From Patella vulgata (lineage: Eukaryota > Mollusca > Gastropoda > Patellidae): a stretch of DNA of 64,000 nucleotides. Below are positions 1-10,988 of this stretch, piece after piece. Within the stretch, counting starts at the first letter, position 1, and the number at the start of each line of letters is the position of its first letter. Position numbers and translations under genes: made by a program. The stretch lies in NCBI RefSeq assembly GCF_932274485.2, contig NC_065879.2:95307959-95371958 (forward strand). Direction: 5' to 3'. The notes beneath the pieces were generated by a model, which was given only the letters and a program-made list of their open reading frames with translations, ran no database searches and had not been told where the DNA came from.

Positions 1-16
1 GAAAAAACAGTATCGA

Positions 17-386
17 AATGAAATGAAATGGGGTTTAACGTCCTACTGTTTTGCTCCGAACTGGGCTAATGAAGACGGGCATATGCCATACAGTGTGCTA
101 TGAGGGAAATTTTGCCCGGACAGCGGCACTACGGCCTACTCTTATATCGAATTCCAACTGTCAAGGGATCTTTTACGTGCACGCCAATGAGTACACGGGA
201 CCTCGGTTTTTCGTCCCATCCGAACGACTAGACAGCTGTCCTTGTCAGCCCCTCCGTCCTGCATCACTGACAAGGGAGAACCACGCCGGAAAATCGGGAT
301 GAACTTTCTCGGCCAATGCAGGGATCGAACACCCGACCTCCAGGCTAGCGAGCCAGCGCCCTACCCACTTAGCCACCGTGATCCCC
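17..386 (-). mobile_element. SINE-A, full-length tRNA-derived SINE
   Basis: Complete copy of the commonest repeat in the window. Read on the minus strand it starts with a tRNA-like head (A box TGGCTAAGTGG, B box close to GGTTCGANNCC), has a ~250-bp body, and ends in GACGTTAAACCCCATTTC followed by (ATTTC)n. It is flanked by the 12-nt direct repeat AAACAGTATCGA (5-16 and 387-398), a retroposition-type TSD. Pol III promoter function is inferred from the boxes. Small ORFs across it are not genes. Confidence 0.9.
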
Positions 387-398
387 AAACAGTATCGA

Positions 399-1350
399 CA
401 CGGCATTGTAACATGCTTAAGGGTGAATCTTGCGTTTTGATTGGTGGATTAGACACTGTCGATTTGACAATATATAACACCCCTCTGTTTTAGCAAGGCG
501 AATAACTGCGCATATAAATATTACAGTGTACTTTTTTTTCATTTTGTGCTCAGTCATCTTCCTCAACTCAAATCTGTATTGACAAATATCTGCTCAAATG
601 ACCATCACACTATTTTCAAACTTCATCCAAACACATCTCTGAAATATAAAACAGAAGAAAATCAGTCATAAACAGGCATCATAAATTATTCGTAACTAAG
701 CAGTGTGGACAATTTTGTTTTGTTCTTTTGCACTCTGCAGTGTTTACTTTAAAGTGGACAATTTAAATCAAAGTTTGCCCAAATTCTGAATAACATGATC
801 TGCCTGATAATGATTCATTAGTCTCAAGAAATTGTTTGAAAATATAGTCACTAGGGGAGGTGAAATAGCAGCTGATTTGGGCCTAGGATAACGGGAAATT
901 ATGCTAAAATTGACAATGACAATGATTGACAACACGCCAGAACGATATACATAGCAACCACTTGAATCCTAGGCGGCATGACGCAGTTTTATAGGGTATT
1001 CTGAGGGGGTGTATGCAAGAACTGCTCTTCTCTGAACTAGAACTAGCACTAAAATTGTGTTGACGGTCTGCAAATAAAATAATAAAGGCTAACAACTCAC
1101 CCATGTTAAAGTTATCAAAACTTCGAAAGTGTAGAAATCATATTGTTGACAAGATTTATCCCTGTGTAGTCTCGGTTAACAGGCCGTAACTAATTCCAAA
1201 ACCGCGCATTTATTGTAATTTTATATCCCTATTTTTTGTAGACGTATATGTACGTAAACTATAATTTTGGATACGGTCTAAAATACGATTCTATTTTGAT
1301 GGGGTTGTTATTAATATGAACTGAAACACTTCGTATCCCGTTTCATGCAA
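399..1350. other. AT-rich DNA, no gene recognised
   Basis: No ORF with recognisable motifs, RNA gene or clear repeat was found. The short ORFs present look like chance. Confidence 0.5.
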
Positions 1351-1351
1351 T

Positions 1352-1580
1352 TTTCTTGCAGGGACCCATTAGACCAACCAATTTTCTTACCCAGAAATGT
1401 TTTTTTTCTTTCAGAACTCTGTTAGACCACCCAATTTTCTTACCCGGAAATGCTTTTTTTCTTTCAGAACTCTGTTAGACCACCCAATTTTCTTACCTGG
1501 AAATGCTTTTTTTCTTGCAGAACTCAGTTAGACCACCCAATTTTCTTACCCGGAAATGCACCTTTTCTTGCACTTTTTTC
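1352..1580 (+). repeat. 53-bp tandem array, about 4 copies
   Basis: The words CAGGGACC, CAGAACTC, CAGAACTC and CAGAACTC begin at 1359, 1412, 1465 and 1518, an exact 53-bp period. Each unit has a T/C-rich run ending in CAG, then GTTAGACCACCCAATTTTC. The array lies just past the decayed LINE endonuclease piece at 1590-2024. The pyrimidine-CAG string looks like a 3' splice site repeated four times; no splicing is shown. Confidence 0.85.
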
Positions 1581-1589
1581 GGCTGGCAG

Positions 1590-2024
1590 ACCCACCCCAC
1601 CCCCCAGTTGCTGTTTGCATTTTTTTTACAGTTGCCCCCTGGTTCTATCAGGTCATCAAGATCCCTGGGGTTTAAATTTAAACTTGGTGGTAAGTACACA
1701 GAGCAGAGAGTAACAGGAATGTGTAAAGTCACCCTAGCAGCCACAGTCTGCAGAGGATTGGTTAGGGGGACTTGACTCTGTGGGACATCTCCATTAATTA
1801 TAATGGAAACACCACCATGTACTCTACCATCATTAGTAGAAAATGATGATATTCAACAAAATGCTTAAATGGTAATTTATCAGATGTTTTAAGAAATGTT
1901 TCTTGTAAACAAATAGCTAATGGGTTGAATTGTTGTATTAGGATTTGGATTTCATTAAAATTAGGTTAAAATACCACGACAGTTCCATTGAAATATGGAA
2001 TTAACCATCGTCAGGGATGTTTAA
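1590..2024 (-). pseudogene. LINE ORF2 start: broken AP-endonuclease domain
   Basis: Minus-strand reading begins near 2024 with a stretch containing FQWNCRG and then, across several frames, AICLQET-like sequence. The frame 1744-1493 contains VTLHIPVTLCSVYLPPS and NPRDLDDLI. These match the start of the AP-type endonuclease of I/Jockey-group non-LTR elements (QWNCRG, then CLQET, then YxPP). Several frameshifts and stops break it, and nothing of RT follows. It lies just downstream of ORF1 (2041-2866), as expected for one element. It stops near the 53-bp array. Confidence 0.7.
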
Positions 2025-2040
2025 CAGGACTTCTTGGTTG

Positions 2041-2866
2041 TTATTTGGGATTGGGGTCGTGAATCTCCACAACAACATCCATCATATTGTCCTGATTCCT
2101 GAATCTGTTATAGGTCTGGACAGGGTCATCCTCGTCCTTCCTACTACGGAAGGACAAAAGTTTTGAACCGGCCTTCGAAGTTGAAGGTCGGTCTTTAGTG
2201 TTTGTTGGTGGTTTTCCACCTTTTGGGGGTAGTGTGGGTGGCTTTCCACCACTTGAAAGAGGAGTGTCGGACACAATCTCCTCTGCTGCTGTAGATAAAC
2301 TTGTCTGAGTGCCGACGGCAATACGCTCGGGTTTCTTTGGTATTGGAGGCTTAGTGAATGATCCTGCCTGCTCGGAAGCTGGCAGGGACAACTAGGTCTG
2401 ACAAGCAACGGAAACGGCCTTCGACTTCGCTATGTTTGCAAACAAAGTTGCAAATACGGGCGATGGTGTGGCAAACTCCTAACGCCTCAGGGTAAGAAAT
2501 ATTTTTTTCTGTTTTTATCTGTTGCACCTGTTTCTCTTTTTTACACAAAGGACACACTCTTGAATAAGCAAAATGAGCTCCTTTGCAATTGGCAAAGTGA
2601 TAATGGAGTTGACATGTTTCACTTTCATGGCCATCTTGGCCACACCGTGCACAAATTAGTTTTCCCATACATACATTTTTGCTCTGCCCAAAACGTTGGC
2701 ATTGAAAGCAACGCAATGGTTGGGTAGGTACGGTAAAACTGGAATTAAGAGAAATCCAGCTTTTATCATTTGGGTCAGTTCTGGTCGGTTGAAAGTCAGG
2801 ATATAATTGTTGGTTTGGATGATGTTACCATTACGCTCGATAGAATATGCGTTTTACGACTGTGAG
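2041..2866 (-). pseudogene. LINE ORF1 (gag-like, CCHC zinc knuckles), decayed
   Basis: On the minus strand, 2716-2351 encodes cysteine knuckles: CFQCQRFGQSKNVC, then CARCGQDGHESETC, then CANCKGAHFAYS-like sequence and a KKEKQVQQIKTEKNISYPEA tail. Upstream (2866-2717) is a stretch resembling YILTFNRPE..LPYLPN, the usual lead-in to these knuckles. The C-terminal part moves to another frame (2391-2041), which is Pro/Lys-rich. This is the nucleic-acid-binding ORF1 of an I/Jockey-type LINE. The protein coats element RNA in relatives. It has at least one frameshift, and no N-terminus was identified. It is followed on the same strand by an endonuclease start. Confidence 0.8.
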
Positions 2867-3369
2867 CAGAGATTTTCAAGCATCTCTTCCCCATTGCTAC
2901 CTTCTTAATCATGGGGCCTAATAACACCTCTAGAAACATTTAGACTATTATGAGGCGTTACTTTAATTGGTATATTCGCTAAAAGAGTCGATTTTAATAA
3001 TGACAACTAGATTTTTTATTTTGAGAAGCCATTTGTAAGCTTTAAAGATTCATCACTGACTGCTCTCCAATCACCAAGGGTTGCAACATCCATACAGGCT
3101 ATTGCGCGAATATCCAGCGTTGACGCCCGACGAGAACAGCCAGTGATATACTAAAGAGGAGATCTTATGCTTCATCCGATTGACCCAAACCGCTGCTTCG
3201 GAGAAGATGCTCCAGGACACAAAGGTTAAAAGGTTAAACTGTACTAAACTAATAACACAGTAAGGGAAAAACAAATCATCTTCTTATCAGCTAACACGAC
3301 CAAAGCCGATTGATCAGAGTGGGCCATTCTGACCTCCCGTCTATGTGAACCATGGGCCAAAGTAATGTG

Positions 3370-3560
3370 TTGCCGAGAAAGGGCTCGTAAGCCAAATCCC
3401 CACTCAATTACCAGGATTCCACTCGCCATCGACAAGGGTCACAACGCACGGCAAATACGTTGCCCCATTACAGGGATCATTTCAGTCGCCTCTTACGACA
3501 CGCAGGACATACGAAGGGTATATTATTATCACCCCCTAAACTCAAGGGGGGGGGGGGGGG
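3370..3560 (+). repeat. Possible dispersed repeat ending in a poly-G run
   Basis: Contains CGCCTCTTACGACACGCAGG followed by a CCCC / GGGG hairpin-like end and a 14-base G run near 3547-3560. From memory this phrase recurs in mollusc repeats, but no second copy was seen in the window, so the call rests on recall. The 2960-3370 stretch before it has no recognisable gene. Confidence 0.3.
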
Positions 3561-3564
3561 CGAA

Positions 3565-4135
3565 ACGCTTTACAAATCCGAAATCACCAAATGTTAATGA
3601 CGAAAGAATTAACCTACATATCTGTAACTTTGTGAATATTTGACCGATTTTACATATTCATATTTCTTTGGGTACTTTAAAACATTTTCTTTAAATCTGC
3701 TATTTTCGAATTTCAAATATTACGTCATCGACATACTATTTCGGAAGTAAAAACAAATTTGACAACTTTTTTAATATAAGCACGATTTTCATGAAATTTG
3801 GAATAGCAGTAGACCTAATTCAATTCACTTAAACGGGGTCTTTAAAAAAATTTTGGAGAAATGATTGATTCATTTAACACGACAAAGTTGTTTACGAGTG
3901 AAAAATCCGCATTAATGGATATAAATATTCGAATAGCTGGGGTTAATCCGATTCCAAAAATATAATATTCATTATAAGTTATCTTAGTTTATTGTTCGAT
4001 ATTTTCTCGGCATTTTTCCAGCCATTATGCTTCTGGGTGTTAAACGACTTGATCGTTTTTTCAGAAACTTCTGCAACGGAAAGTCAATCCGATTCCAGCA
4101 ATACGGTCTCAGCAATATCTTTTTATTTTTAGACT
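3565..4135. other. AT-rich DNA, nothing recognised
   Basis: No coding, RNA or clear repeat signal seen. Confidence 0.5.
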
Positions 4136-4138
4136 ACC

Positions 4139-4290
4139 TTTTGGCCAGGATGGCCCGATCAACTGAGGACCCGTCTATAAATCTGGGTCCACGTTAAAGA
4201 TCCCTTGACAGTTGGAATTCGATATAGCATTCTGTATAGCGTATACCGGTCTTCATTAGCCCAGTAGAAGCAGAATAACAGGACGTTAAA
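4139..4290 (+). mobile_element. SINE-A, 5'-truncated diverged copy
   Basis: Matches the SINE-A body and 3' end (ACGTTAAAGATCCCTTGACAG, ATTCGATATA, CTTCATTAGCCCAG, AGGACGTTAAA). The head is missing and the (ATTTC)n tail is weak. Confidence 0.7.
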
Positions 4291-5050
4291 GCATAATTCA
4301 TTTTATATTAATAACCGTGGAATTTAGGGTTGTATAATTTTCCAAATGATCATTCCACTACACAATTTACTTGTGGGGCACTTCTGTCTTATACCCAATA
4401 AATCCTTTTGTTTTTATTAACATTAGATGACACTATACATCTATCTTCATGTGAACAGCTTTAGAAAATTCATCTGTGATATTTTATAGTACAAGGTGAA
4501 TGATAAAAGATCAAGTAATAAAGATTATAGTTTGTAATCCATATTTTAGAGACAGAAGTACCTTTGTTGGTCTGTATCCATGTAGTGGAGACTGAAGTAC
4601 ATAATTAATCAGAGGGATCACTAATAATTGAAATAAAATGTTCAACTCTCTTACCTAACTATATACGTACTTATTGTATGTATATAAGAAACATATATAC
4701 TTACTATTATATGTTCAGTCGCTCTAATAATATATGCACTTAAACATGTATACAAATCTTTATAAACTGATAAAGACTACTGTACTGATTTCTATAACAC
4801 CACAGATAATGTAATACCAGTATACTCTCTTAAACAGGTTATCTTAAACATACAAAACATGCTTAACTACGGCAGTCTTGATAATAAATGCAATTCAAAG
4901 GAGGATCATCCAGAGATAAAAGATATAATAGAGCATGACATTGATAGCTTTGCTACTGCAGGTTATAAACAATTATTTAAAGTTACACTACAGTCTACAA
5001 AATATTAATATTCAAGTGTGGCATTATATACAAACAATTTTAATTTTCTT
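4291..5050. other. AT-rich DNA, nothing recognised
   Basis: Rich in short TA-repeats such as TATATAC; no gene seen. Confidence 0.45.
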
Positions 5051-5054
5051 TTTT

Positions 5055-5165
5055 CCATCCGGTGCATCATAAGGTCTGTCATAGAGTCTTTTGGCATGGT
5101 TTCAATTCTCCAGCTGCAGGTGACAAGGAGTAGGGTTAAACCCAATCTCTCTCTCTCTCCCTAAT
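5055..5165 (+). mobile_element. SINE-B, internally deleted copy
   Basis: Begins inside the SINE-B head (GTGCATCATAAGGTCTGTC), passes through GACAAGGAGTAGGGT and jumps directly to the TTAAACCCAATCTCTCTCTC tail. The central ~120 bp are absent compared with copies such as 41795-42071. Confidence 0.75.
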
Positions 5166-5204
5166 TTATGACTAGGGCTGAATTACATGAAAGAAACTTA
5201 CCTA

Positions 5205-5390
5205 CATCAGGGCTGGTATCCTCACAACGAATATAGCGAAGATCAAAAATTCCTGACAGGGACTGCAGGAAATCGGTCATTCAGTGATAATTTGTCATTT
5301 GAAGAAAAGGAAATTCATAAATTGATGGATAAATATCATTACCTGTGGTCTTCCCCTTGGCCAATACTATTGGACTAATGGAGTGCTACC
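5205..5390 (+). repeat. Diverged duplicated block, copy 1
   Basis: Shares strings with 6895-7065: ATTATAGCGAAGAT / AATATAGCGAAGAT, AAATTCCTGACAG, ACTGCAGGAAAT, GATAATTTGTCATTTGAAGA. Order and spacing are the same in both, so this is a direct duplication about 1.7 kb apart. It spans a 63-codon ORF with no known motif that is not preserved in the second copy, so coding is doubtful. Confidence 0.65.
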
Positions 5391-5394
5391 ACAG

Positions 5395-5700
5395 ATGGTT
5401 GTATGTTCCCCCAAAGAATTCTACCAGAACCTCTTAATGAATCCACCCTACCAAAATCTTCTACAAAACCTCTGAATGTATCCTCCTTTTCATCCAGATC
5501 ACCTGCCCAAATCTTTCAATGCATCTAGCATTCCGCCAAAACCTCTGGATGTATCCACCCTTCCAACCAATTATCTAGTAAAGATATCTTTCCCAACAAA
5601 GCTCCTGCCAAAATCTCCAGATCAGTCCATCCTTCCCCTAAATCTCCTTCCAAACCTCTTGATGATTCCACCCTTCAATCCAAATCTCTAGCCAAAACAG
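5395..5700 (+). repeat. Degenerate Pro/Ser-like minisatellite
   Basis: Loose tandem units of roughly 36-40 bp with CCAAAACCTCT, GATGNATCCACCCTT and CCAAATCTCT words. The ORF 5476-5691 is an artefact of this periodicity. Related words return at 6045-6150, beyond an inserted stretch that matches dispersed repeat C. Confidence 0.55.
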
Positions 5701-5739
5701 CTTAAACATACATTATGCAAGAGCTAAATCTGCTTATTG

Positions 5740-6035
5740 CAGGTCTTTCTTTAGGCCTGAAATGTTATCTAAACTATTAATTAGACATTATCCAGACCAT
5801 AATCAACTCTTGATGACTATGAATTTTATCGTACCGACTTTAGTAATGATGATCAAGGCTAGGCCCAAAATTCTATCGCTAAGTTCTCGGTTCAGAGTGG
5901 ATCAATTTGAATGAAATTTTCAGCAAATCCAATTTACATTATCTAGTTTTTAACTACTATAGTGAGAACTGCCAGCTCTTTATCTAATCTCCCATAATGT
6001 ATCTTTAATGAATTAATCATCTTTCCTCTCTAAAG
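5740..6035 (+). repeat. Dispersed repeat C, copy 1
   Basis: Shares many words with 45640-46045 in inverse orientation: GACCATAATCAACTCTTGATG, TTTAGTAATGATGATC, GATCAATTTGA, GAAATTTTCAGCAAAT, GAGAACTGCCAGCTCTTTATC. Shorter matches occur at 26695-26800, 31375-31620, 53410-53500 and 55010-55160. Family unknown; no protein motif seen. It separates two parts of the degenerate minisatellite. Confidence 0.6.
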
Positions 6036-6370
6036 ATATCCATCCTTTCACCTCCAACCAAACCATTAAAGCTAAATCTCTAGCCAAAACCTCTAGATAA
6101 TTCATACTTCTTAATTAATCCATCCTTCTATTTCTCCTGTCAAAACCTTTTTAATAAAACTGAACACTTAATAAGTTATTACACAAAAATATCTAGCTTC
6201 TCCTCCTTTAATGACCTGTTTTATCTGTTATTTCCTATATCTTATATAATGTATGAAACAGTTGTTTACACCAAGTTTATATTTTAACAATGTGTATAGT
6301 GATATTTTAATTACATGTATTCTTCACATTGTACTATATTCTAGCTATTAAAATACTATTAAACATGTCC

Positions 6371-6800
6371 TATATGACATTGAATAGGTAACTTAATACC
6401 AGGGCGTGGGTGCATTTATTATTTGATTCTTATATATAACAAATAGCTTATTACATAATTTCAAACTATTTTAGATATCTAAACTTCTCAAGATGGTATC
6501 AGATGCTCCAGAAAGAGTAAGCATTTTGCACCTGTAATATACATAGGACAATATAGGACATATTTTTCAAGGGTGGTTCTCACTTGTCAGGTGTGGCTAC
6601 ATATGTTGCAAAACAAGTAAAGTGTACCTGATCACTTAGAAGACAAACATAAATGATGTCTGCATCTGATACAACCTTGAGAAGTTCAGATATCTAAAAT
6701 AGTTTGAAATTATGTAATTAGCTATTTGTTATATATAAGAATCAAATAATAAATGCACCCACGCCCCGGTATTAAGTTATTCAATGTCATATCGGAGATT
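6371..6800. repeat. Foldback element, ~130-bp arms
   Basis: Left arm 6371-~6505 (ATGACATTGAATA.. ACTTAATACCAGGGCGTGGG) is mirrored by the right arm ~6668-6800 (CCCACGCCCCGGTATTAAGT.. TATTCAATGTCAT). The spacer is ~160 bp. The arms are nearly identical apart from small indels. No ORF. Probably a MITE or foldback transposon; the exact target duplication was not resolved. Confidence 0.8.
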
Positions 6801-6894
6801 GGCATTCACATAAATGAACCATTTGAATAATAGTAAAGTGAAATGCTGCAGTTTGGGGCAAAAGTTTCCTCTTTGCATGCATCAACTTATTTAC

Positions 6895-7065
6895 ATTACG
6901 GCTAGTATCTTCACAATGATTATAGCGAAGATTGAAAATTCCTGACAGACTGCAGGAAATAGAACAATTGGTGATAATTTGTCATTTGAAGACAAGGAAA
7001 AATTCATAAATAATGGCATTAGCCTACCTGTGGTGTTCCTCTGGGCCAAAAAGGCTAATTCTGCC
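6895..7065 (+). repeat. Diverged duplicated block, copy 2
   Basis: Direct counterpart of 5205-5390 (see that entry). Sequence around it (7110-7925) shows no recognisable gene. Confidence 0.6.
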
Positions 7066-7109
7066 ATAACCTCTGTTACTAGAGGAGACCAACAATAGCA
7101 CATAAAAAC

Positions 7110-7925
7110 TTTAATAATGTTGAGTTTATTAACATGTCAAATTCTTCTAACAAATAAATGTTTTAATCTTCTATCAAATGAGTTTTTCATGACAGAATTT
7201 AAGTCTGATTTACAGTAGGGCTTATAAAGGGGGATTATTCTTTAATGGCTTAATATTAATCTTGACATACACACAGAGATTGTTTCCTTAATGACTGCTA
7301 TTAAACAGATATTTGATAGGATGTGCCAACATCTTATGTATATGCACATAAAAGGGACATACAAATACTCCACATAATTTTTTAAATAACCGTAAAGAGT
7401 AATATAGGGGATGGAGCTTTATCAAGACTGGTTTAAATGACTTTTTGATGAATGGCATTTTAATACATGGGTTATTCTGCACCATCATATATTCTTCCAG
7501 GGTCGCAGTTTTTCTGCTTACCTAGTCGACTTTTATCCCATCCATTTCTATACACCGACTTCATATCTGTCACTAGGACATTTCAACAACTGATCATTTC
7601 TCACTTATTAAATATCATGTCAGGTAACTCTCAATTATGTATTTGCTGGTCACATGACTGTGCATCAGTACAACATTTCAATTTAAATAGAGTCGAACAT
7701 GTTGACATTTTTGCAATTTGACAGTTGTCATCAAAAATAAATTACTGACATTTTTGTTTCCATATTCCTTTTCACACTGCTTTCATCTTATTCATATCTA
7801 CTCCAACTGGCAATAACAATATAGTCTGTTTGTTTCCTCCAAAACTGACATTTTTGATTCATTCATTCAAAAGAAATACAGCAACAAACTGAGGAGTGAA
7901 ATGTAGGTGTATGTAAGCATACTTA
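7110..7925. other. AT-rich DNA, nothing recognised
   Basis: No motif-bearing ORF, RNA or clear repeat. Confidence 0.45.
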
Positions 7926-7929
7926 TATA

Positions 7930-9447
7930 CTATTCAAAAAAAGTAGGGGATATTTGATTTTTAAGTGTTATTAAAGTCACCTAATGAAACTGACGAAGAA
8001 ACAAATGACAAAATGAAATGAAGTTCACATTCATCGATTTATTCCAAATGATCGTTAGACTAAGTAAGGCACAGACTGACCATTATAAGGGTAAAATGAT
8101 ACCCGGGGTCAAACAGCAAAGTTACCACAGCATCACAACCAAGTCAGTAACGGGTAAATCCTCCTCTGTTTGCCAAACAAGCATTGATCCGACGTGGCAT
8201 ACTCCTAATGAGACGTCTAAGGTCATTTTGGTCCAGATTGTCCCATTCCTGTTGCAACGCAGCAGCAAGTTCTTGGACATTGGCAGGACGTTGTTGACGT
8301 TGACGTAACCTCTGTCCAAGCATGTCCCAGACATGCTCGATGGGGGAGAGGTCGGGACTCAGTGCTGGCCAAGGTAATGTGGTGATGTTCTGTTGTTGGA
8401 GGTAACCTGTAACGATCCTGGCCCTGTGACATCTTGCGTTGTCATCCTGGAAGATGAAACGGCGGCCATGACGTCGTGCGAACGGCACAACATGGACTGC
8501 CAAGATGTTGTCCCGGTAGTACTGGCCTGTAACACGCCCTGCAACAACATGTAAAGCCGTTCTTCCAGCAACAGTGATGCCTCCCCACACCATAACAGAA
8601 CCACCCCCAAATCGATCATGTCTGATGACGTTAACGTCTTGGAAGCGCTCGTTTCGACGACGCCACACCCTCCTACGTCTGTCCAAAAAATCAACAGTGA
8701 ACCTTGACTCATCTGAAAACATCACATTGCTCCAGCGTCGATTATCCCAGTGTTGACGATCCCTACACCAACGGCGTCTTGCCTGAATGTGATGATCTCT
8801 CAAACAAGGGATCACGCGAGGGCGCGAAGGTGACCCGATGTAGTCGAATCCGAATCGTCTGGCCACTCACTCTCACACCAGTGTCTGTTTGAAGACGAGC
8901 GCTGATCTGATTTGCTGTGATGACACGATTTCTCAAGGCCAAGGTACGGATAAATCGATCCTGGGCTTGAGTTGTCGCCCTTGGTCGACCTGAGCGTGGT
9001 CTGTCCTGTACAGATTGTGTATCACGGTATCTGGACCATAGCCTGCTTATGACAGACTGAGAAACATTCATCGTCCGCGCCACAACCGCCTGTGTTGTGC
9101 CGATCTGTAGCATGCCAAGGGCAATAACCTTTCATTTTGGGTAAGCCGACGCATATCAAAATTTGTTTTCTGGTCACTAAAACAATTAAACTGATGTTTC
9201 CACCCTGGAATTCAATGCCACAATGACTGTAACATTCAAAGTCAGAGTCGTGCAAATCTTGGGTTGGACCCCCATGATGATCCCAAGCATCACCTGCATT
9301 CCATGCGGTAGCTATTGGTGCGTTTGGGCGTCACATGTAACTGGAAATGTTTCTTCTGTTAGGTTCTATAGTGACTTTTTTCGTAGTCATTTGCATATTT
9401 TAGTATTATGCCCCCAAAATCAAATATCCCCTACTTTTTTTGAATCG
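7930..9447 (-). mobile_element. Tc1-like DNA transposon, near full-length
   Basis: Terminal inverted repeats of ~33 bp: left ATTCAAAAAAAGTAGGGGAT at 7932-7951, with its complement in 9426-9445. Each end is flanked by TA (7928-7929 and 9448-9449), the Tc1/mariner target duplication. Length 1518 bp is typical for the superfamily. One transposase gene lies on the minus strand, split by a frameshift. The ends agree apart from one mismatch, so the insertion looks relatively recent. Confidence 0.92.
8144..9113 (-). pseudogene. Tc1-like DD34E transposase, one frameshift
   Basis: Encodes a cut-and-paste transposase. The N-terminal part (9113-~8840) has paired-like helix-turn-helix DNA-binding sequence (TTQAVVARTMNVSQSVISRLW) and the GRPRATT hook-like motif. 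The C-terminal part (8866-8144) has the catalytic core: first Asp in MFSDESRF, second Asp in FQDDNARCHRA, Glu in SPDLSPIEHVWD. I count 34 residues between the second Asp and the Glu, hence DD34E. The two parts lie in different frames that overlap at 8763-8866, so one frameshift near 8830-8850 breaks it. The translation start is unclear: an in-frame stop lies a few codons upstream of the Met at 9113. Total length (~340 codons) is normal for the family. Confidence 0.9.
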
Positions 9448-9449
9448 TA

Positions 9450-9930
9450 TATATACCTATATAACTTCGAGTTTTGATCGATTTTAAAAATTCTTTTTCC
9501 TTGTTGACATTCTTTATATAACCTATGACCTTTGACACAAACTGACCGTGAATATGAAAGCTTTCATATCTGCCTAGCAGATCTAGTTTTTATTATTTTT
9601 TTTATCCTGGGAGCCTATTTTTCAGTGCCTGTAATAGATACCGATCTGGGACCTAATTTTCTATCGGGAAACCATGTGGTGGGTACATGTACGTCATTAA
9701 TATATACTGAGCGCCATGGAAAACGCATCACTTAGTTTTTCGTATAACAAAATGATCCTGTAAACATATCTTATTTATTTTGCTTCTTATTGTGAACAAT
9801 ATTCAAATGGGAACACACCAATAACAACACATTTGTACACTTATGGATGTTTAATCTGTAATCAAGGGTACAAAGTCAGAGGGGTCAAAACCAAAAGTAC
9901 GAAACAGGTGTCAGTAGCGCGTGTGTCCTC
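9450..9930. other. No gene recognised
   Basis: Short ORF 9532-9735 has no known motif and overlaps nothing conserved. Otherwise AT-rich. Confidence 0.4.
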
Positions 9931-9934
9931 CACG

Positions 9935-10985
9935 GTCCATTTAAACCTCTGTAAATAAATACAAAATACAAAAAAGCAATTCGAAAAATAAACCATAAGT
10001 AAAGGAACCATCTCAGTGAATAAAGCTATTAATATGCCGTTAACCCGTGTCGCTAACCGAATATTGTTTTTTTTATAGTAAATTAGACGAATAAAACATA
10101 TAACGTTGCCATCGCGACCCTGATGCCCATGAACACAAATGACGAGTTTAAGACAAACCATGGCGGAATGGAATTGATTAATGGAATATAAAATTTATTA
10201 TGTATTGACCATACTTTTCTGGTTAGATTTTAGCCTAAACACGACATGTGTGTTGGTGACAATTTTGGCAGTCATATCTGAATGACTCAAAAACTTTTTA
10301 TATTTCTTTAACTTTTGGTATATCTAAATTCGGGCTATTATTTATGGTAGAAAGGTATAATAAAATGACCTAAAGCTTTAAAACATATTTTTAAATATGT
10401 TGATGCACCCTAAATTGAATTTGAAGCACCAGGGATAAATCAATAAAAATAGCTATAATGCATGATTTTATTGTAACTAGTGAACTGATAAATATTGTAC
10501 AATTTATCTAAACAGTACGTTTATGAAAACGTGGTACTTTTCTGATATCTAGTTAAATTAACACTTACCCAGATCTTGGCATAAAATGATCACGGCTTAA
10601 ACAATTCCGTGCGAATCAAGAATTCTTTATGTAAGAATAGAGCTTTATAAGACCGTAAATGCACCACACATTATGTCTTTATAAGATGGTAGCTATAATC
10701 TTTCAATCCAATCCCCTAATTAAGTATACCCCCACCCAATGATAAAAAAATAATAACATAGCAAAACGGTGTTTAATTCTGATCATCTAAATTATCAAAT
10801 GATATTCGCCGAAGTAGTAACAGAGAAGGGCGTGTTTTAAGATATACATAATGTATCTTACTATTTTTCGCTTATATAATTTGATTTTCAAATACAAACC
10901 ATTAATACTTATCTTAGCATTAAAACAATCAACCATTTGTGGTTATATTGAAATCTGTAAAAGACGCATTCTTTTTGAATATATT
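9935..10985 (+). repeat. Block X, left forward copy
   Basis: Non-coding, AT-rich. Starts with the 130-bp module (ACCTCTGTAAATAAATAC.. GGTTAACGGCATATTAAT read in inverse), continues through TGATGCCCATGAACACAAAT and CACTTACCCAGATCTTGGC, and ends TTTTTGAATATATTTTA. It is directly apposed to an inverted partial copy starting at 10989, making a tight palindromic junction near 10987. Confidence 0.85.
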
Positions 10986-10988
10986 TTA

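Noticed and set aside
5476-5691. Pro-rich ORF as a gene
   Set aside because: It follows a degenerate tandem repeat; no homologous domain or splice context.
8018-8892. Plus-strand ORFs inside the Tc1 element
   Set aside because: Antisense shadows of the transposase; no motif of their own.
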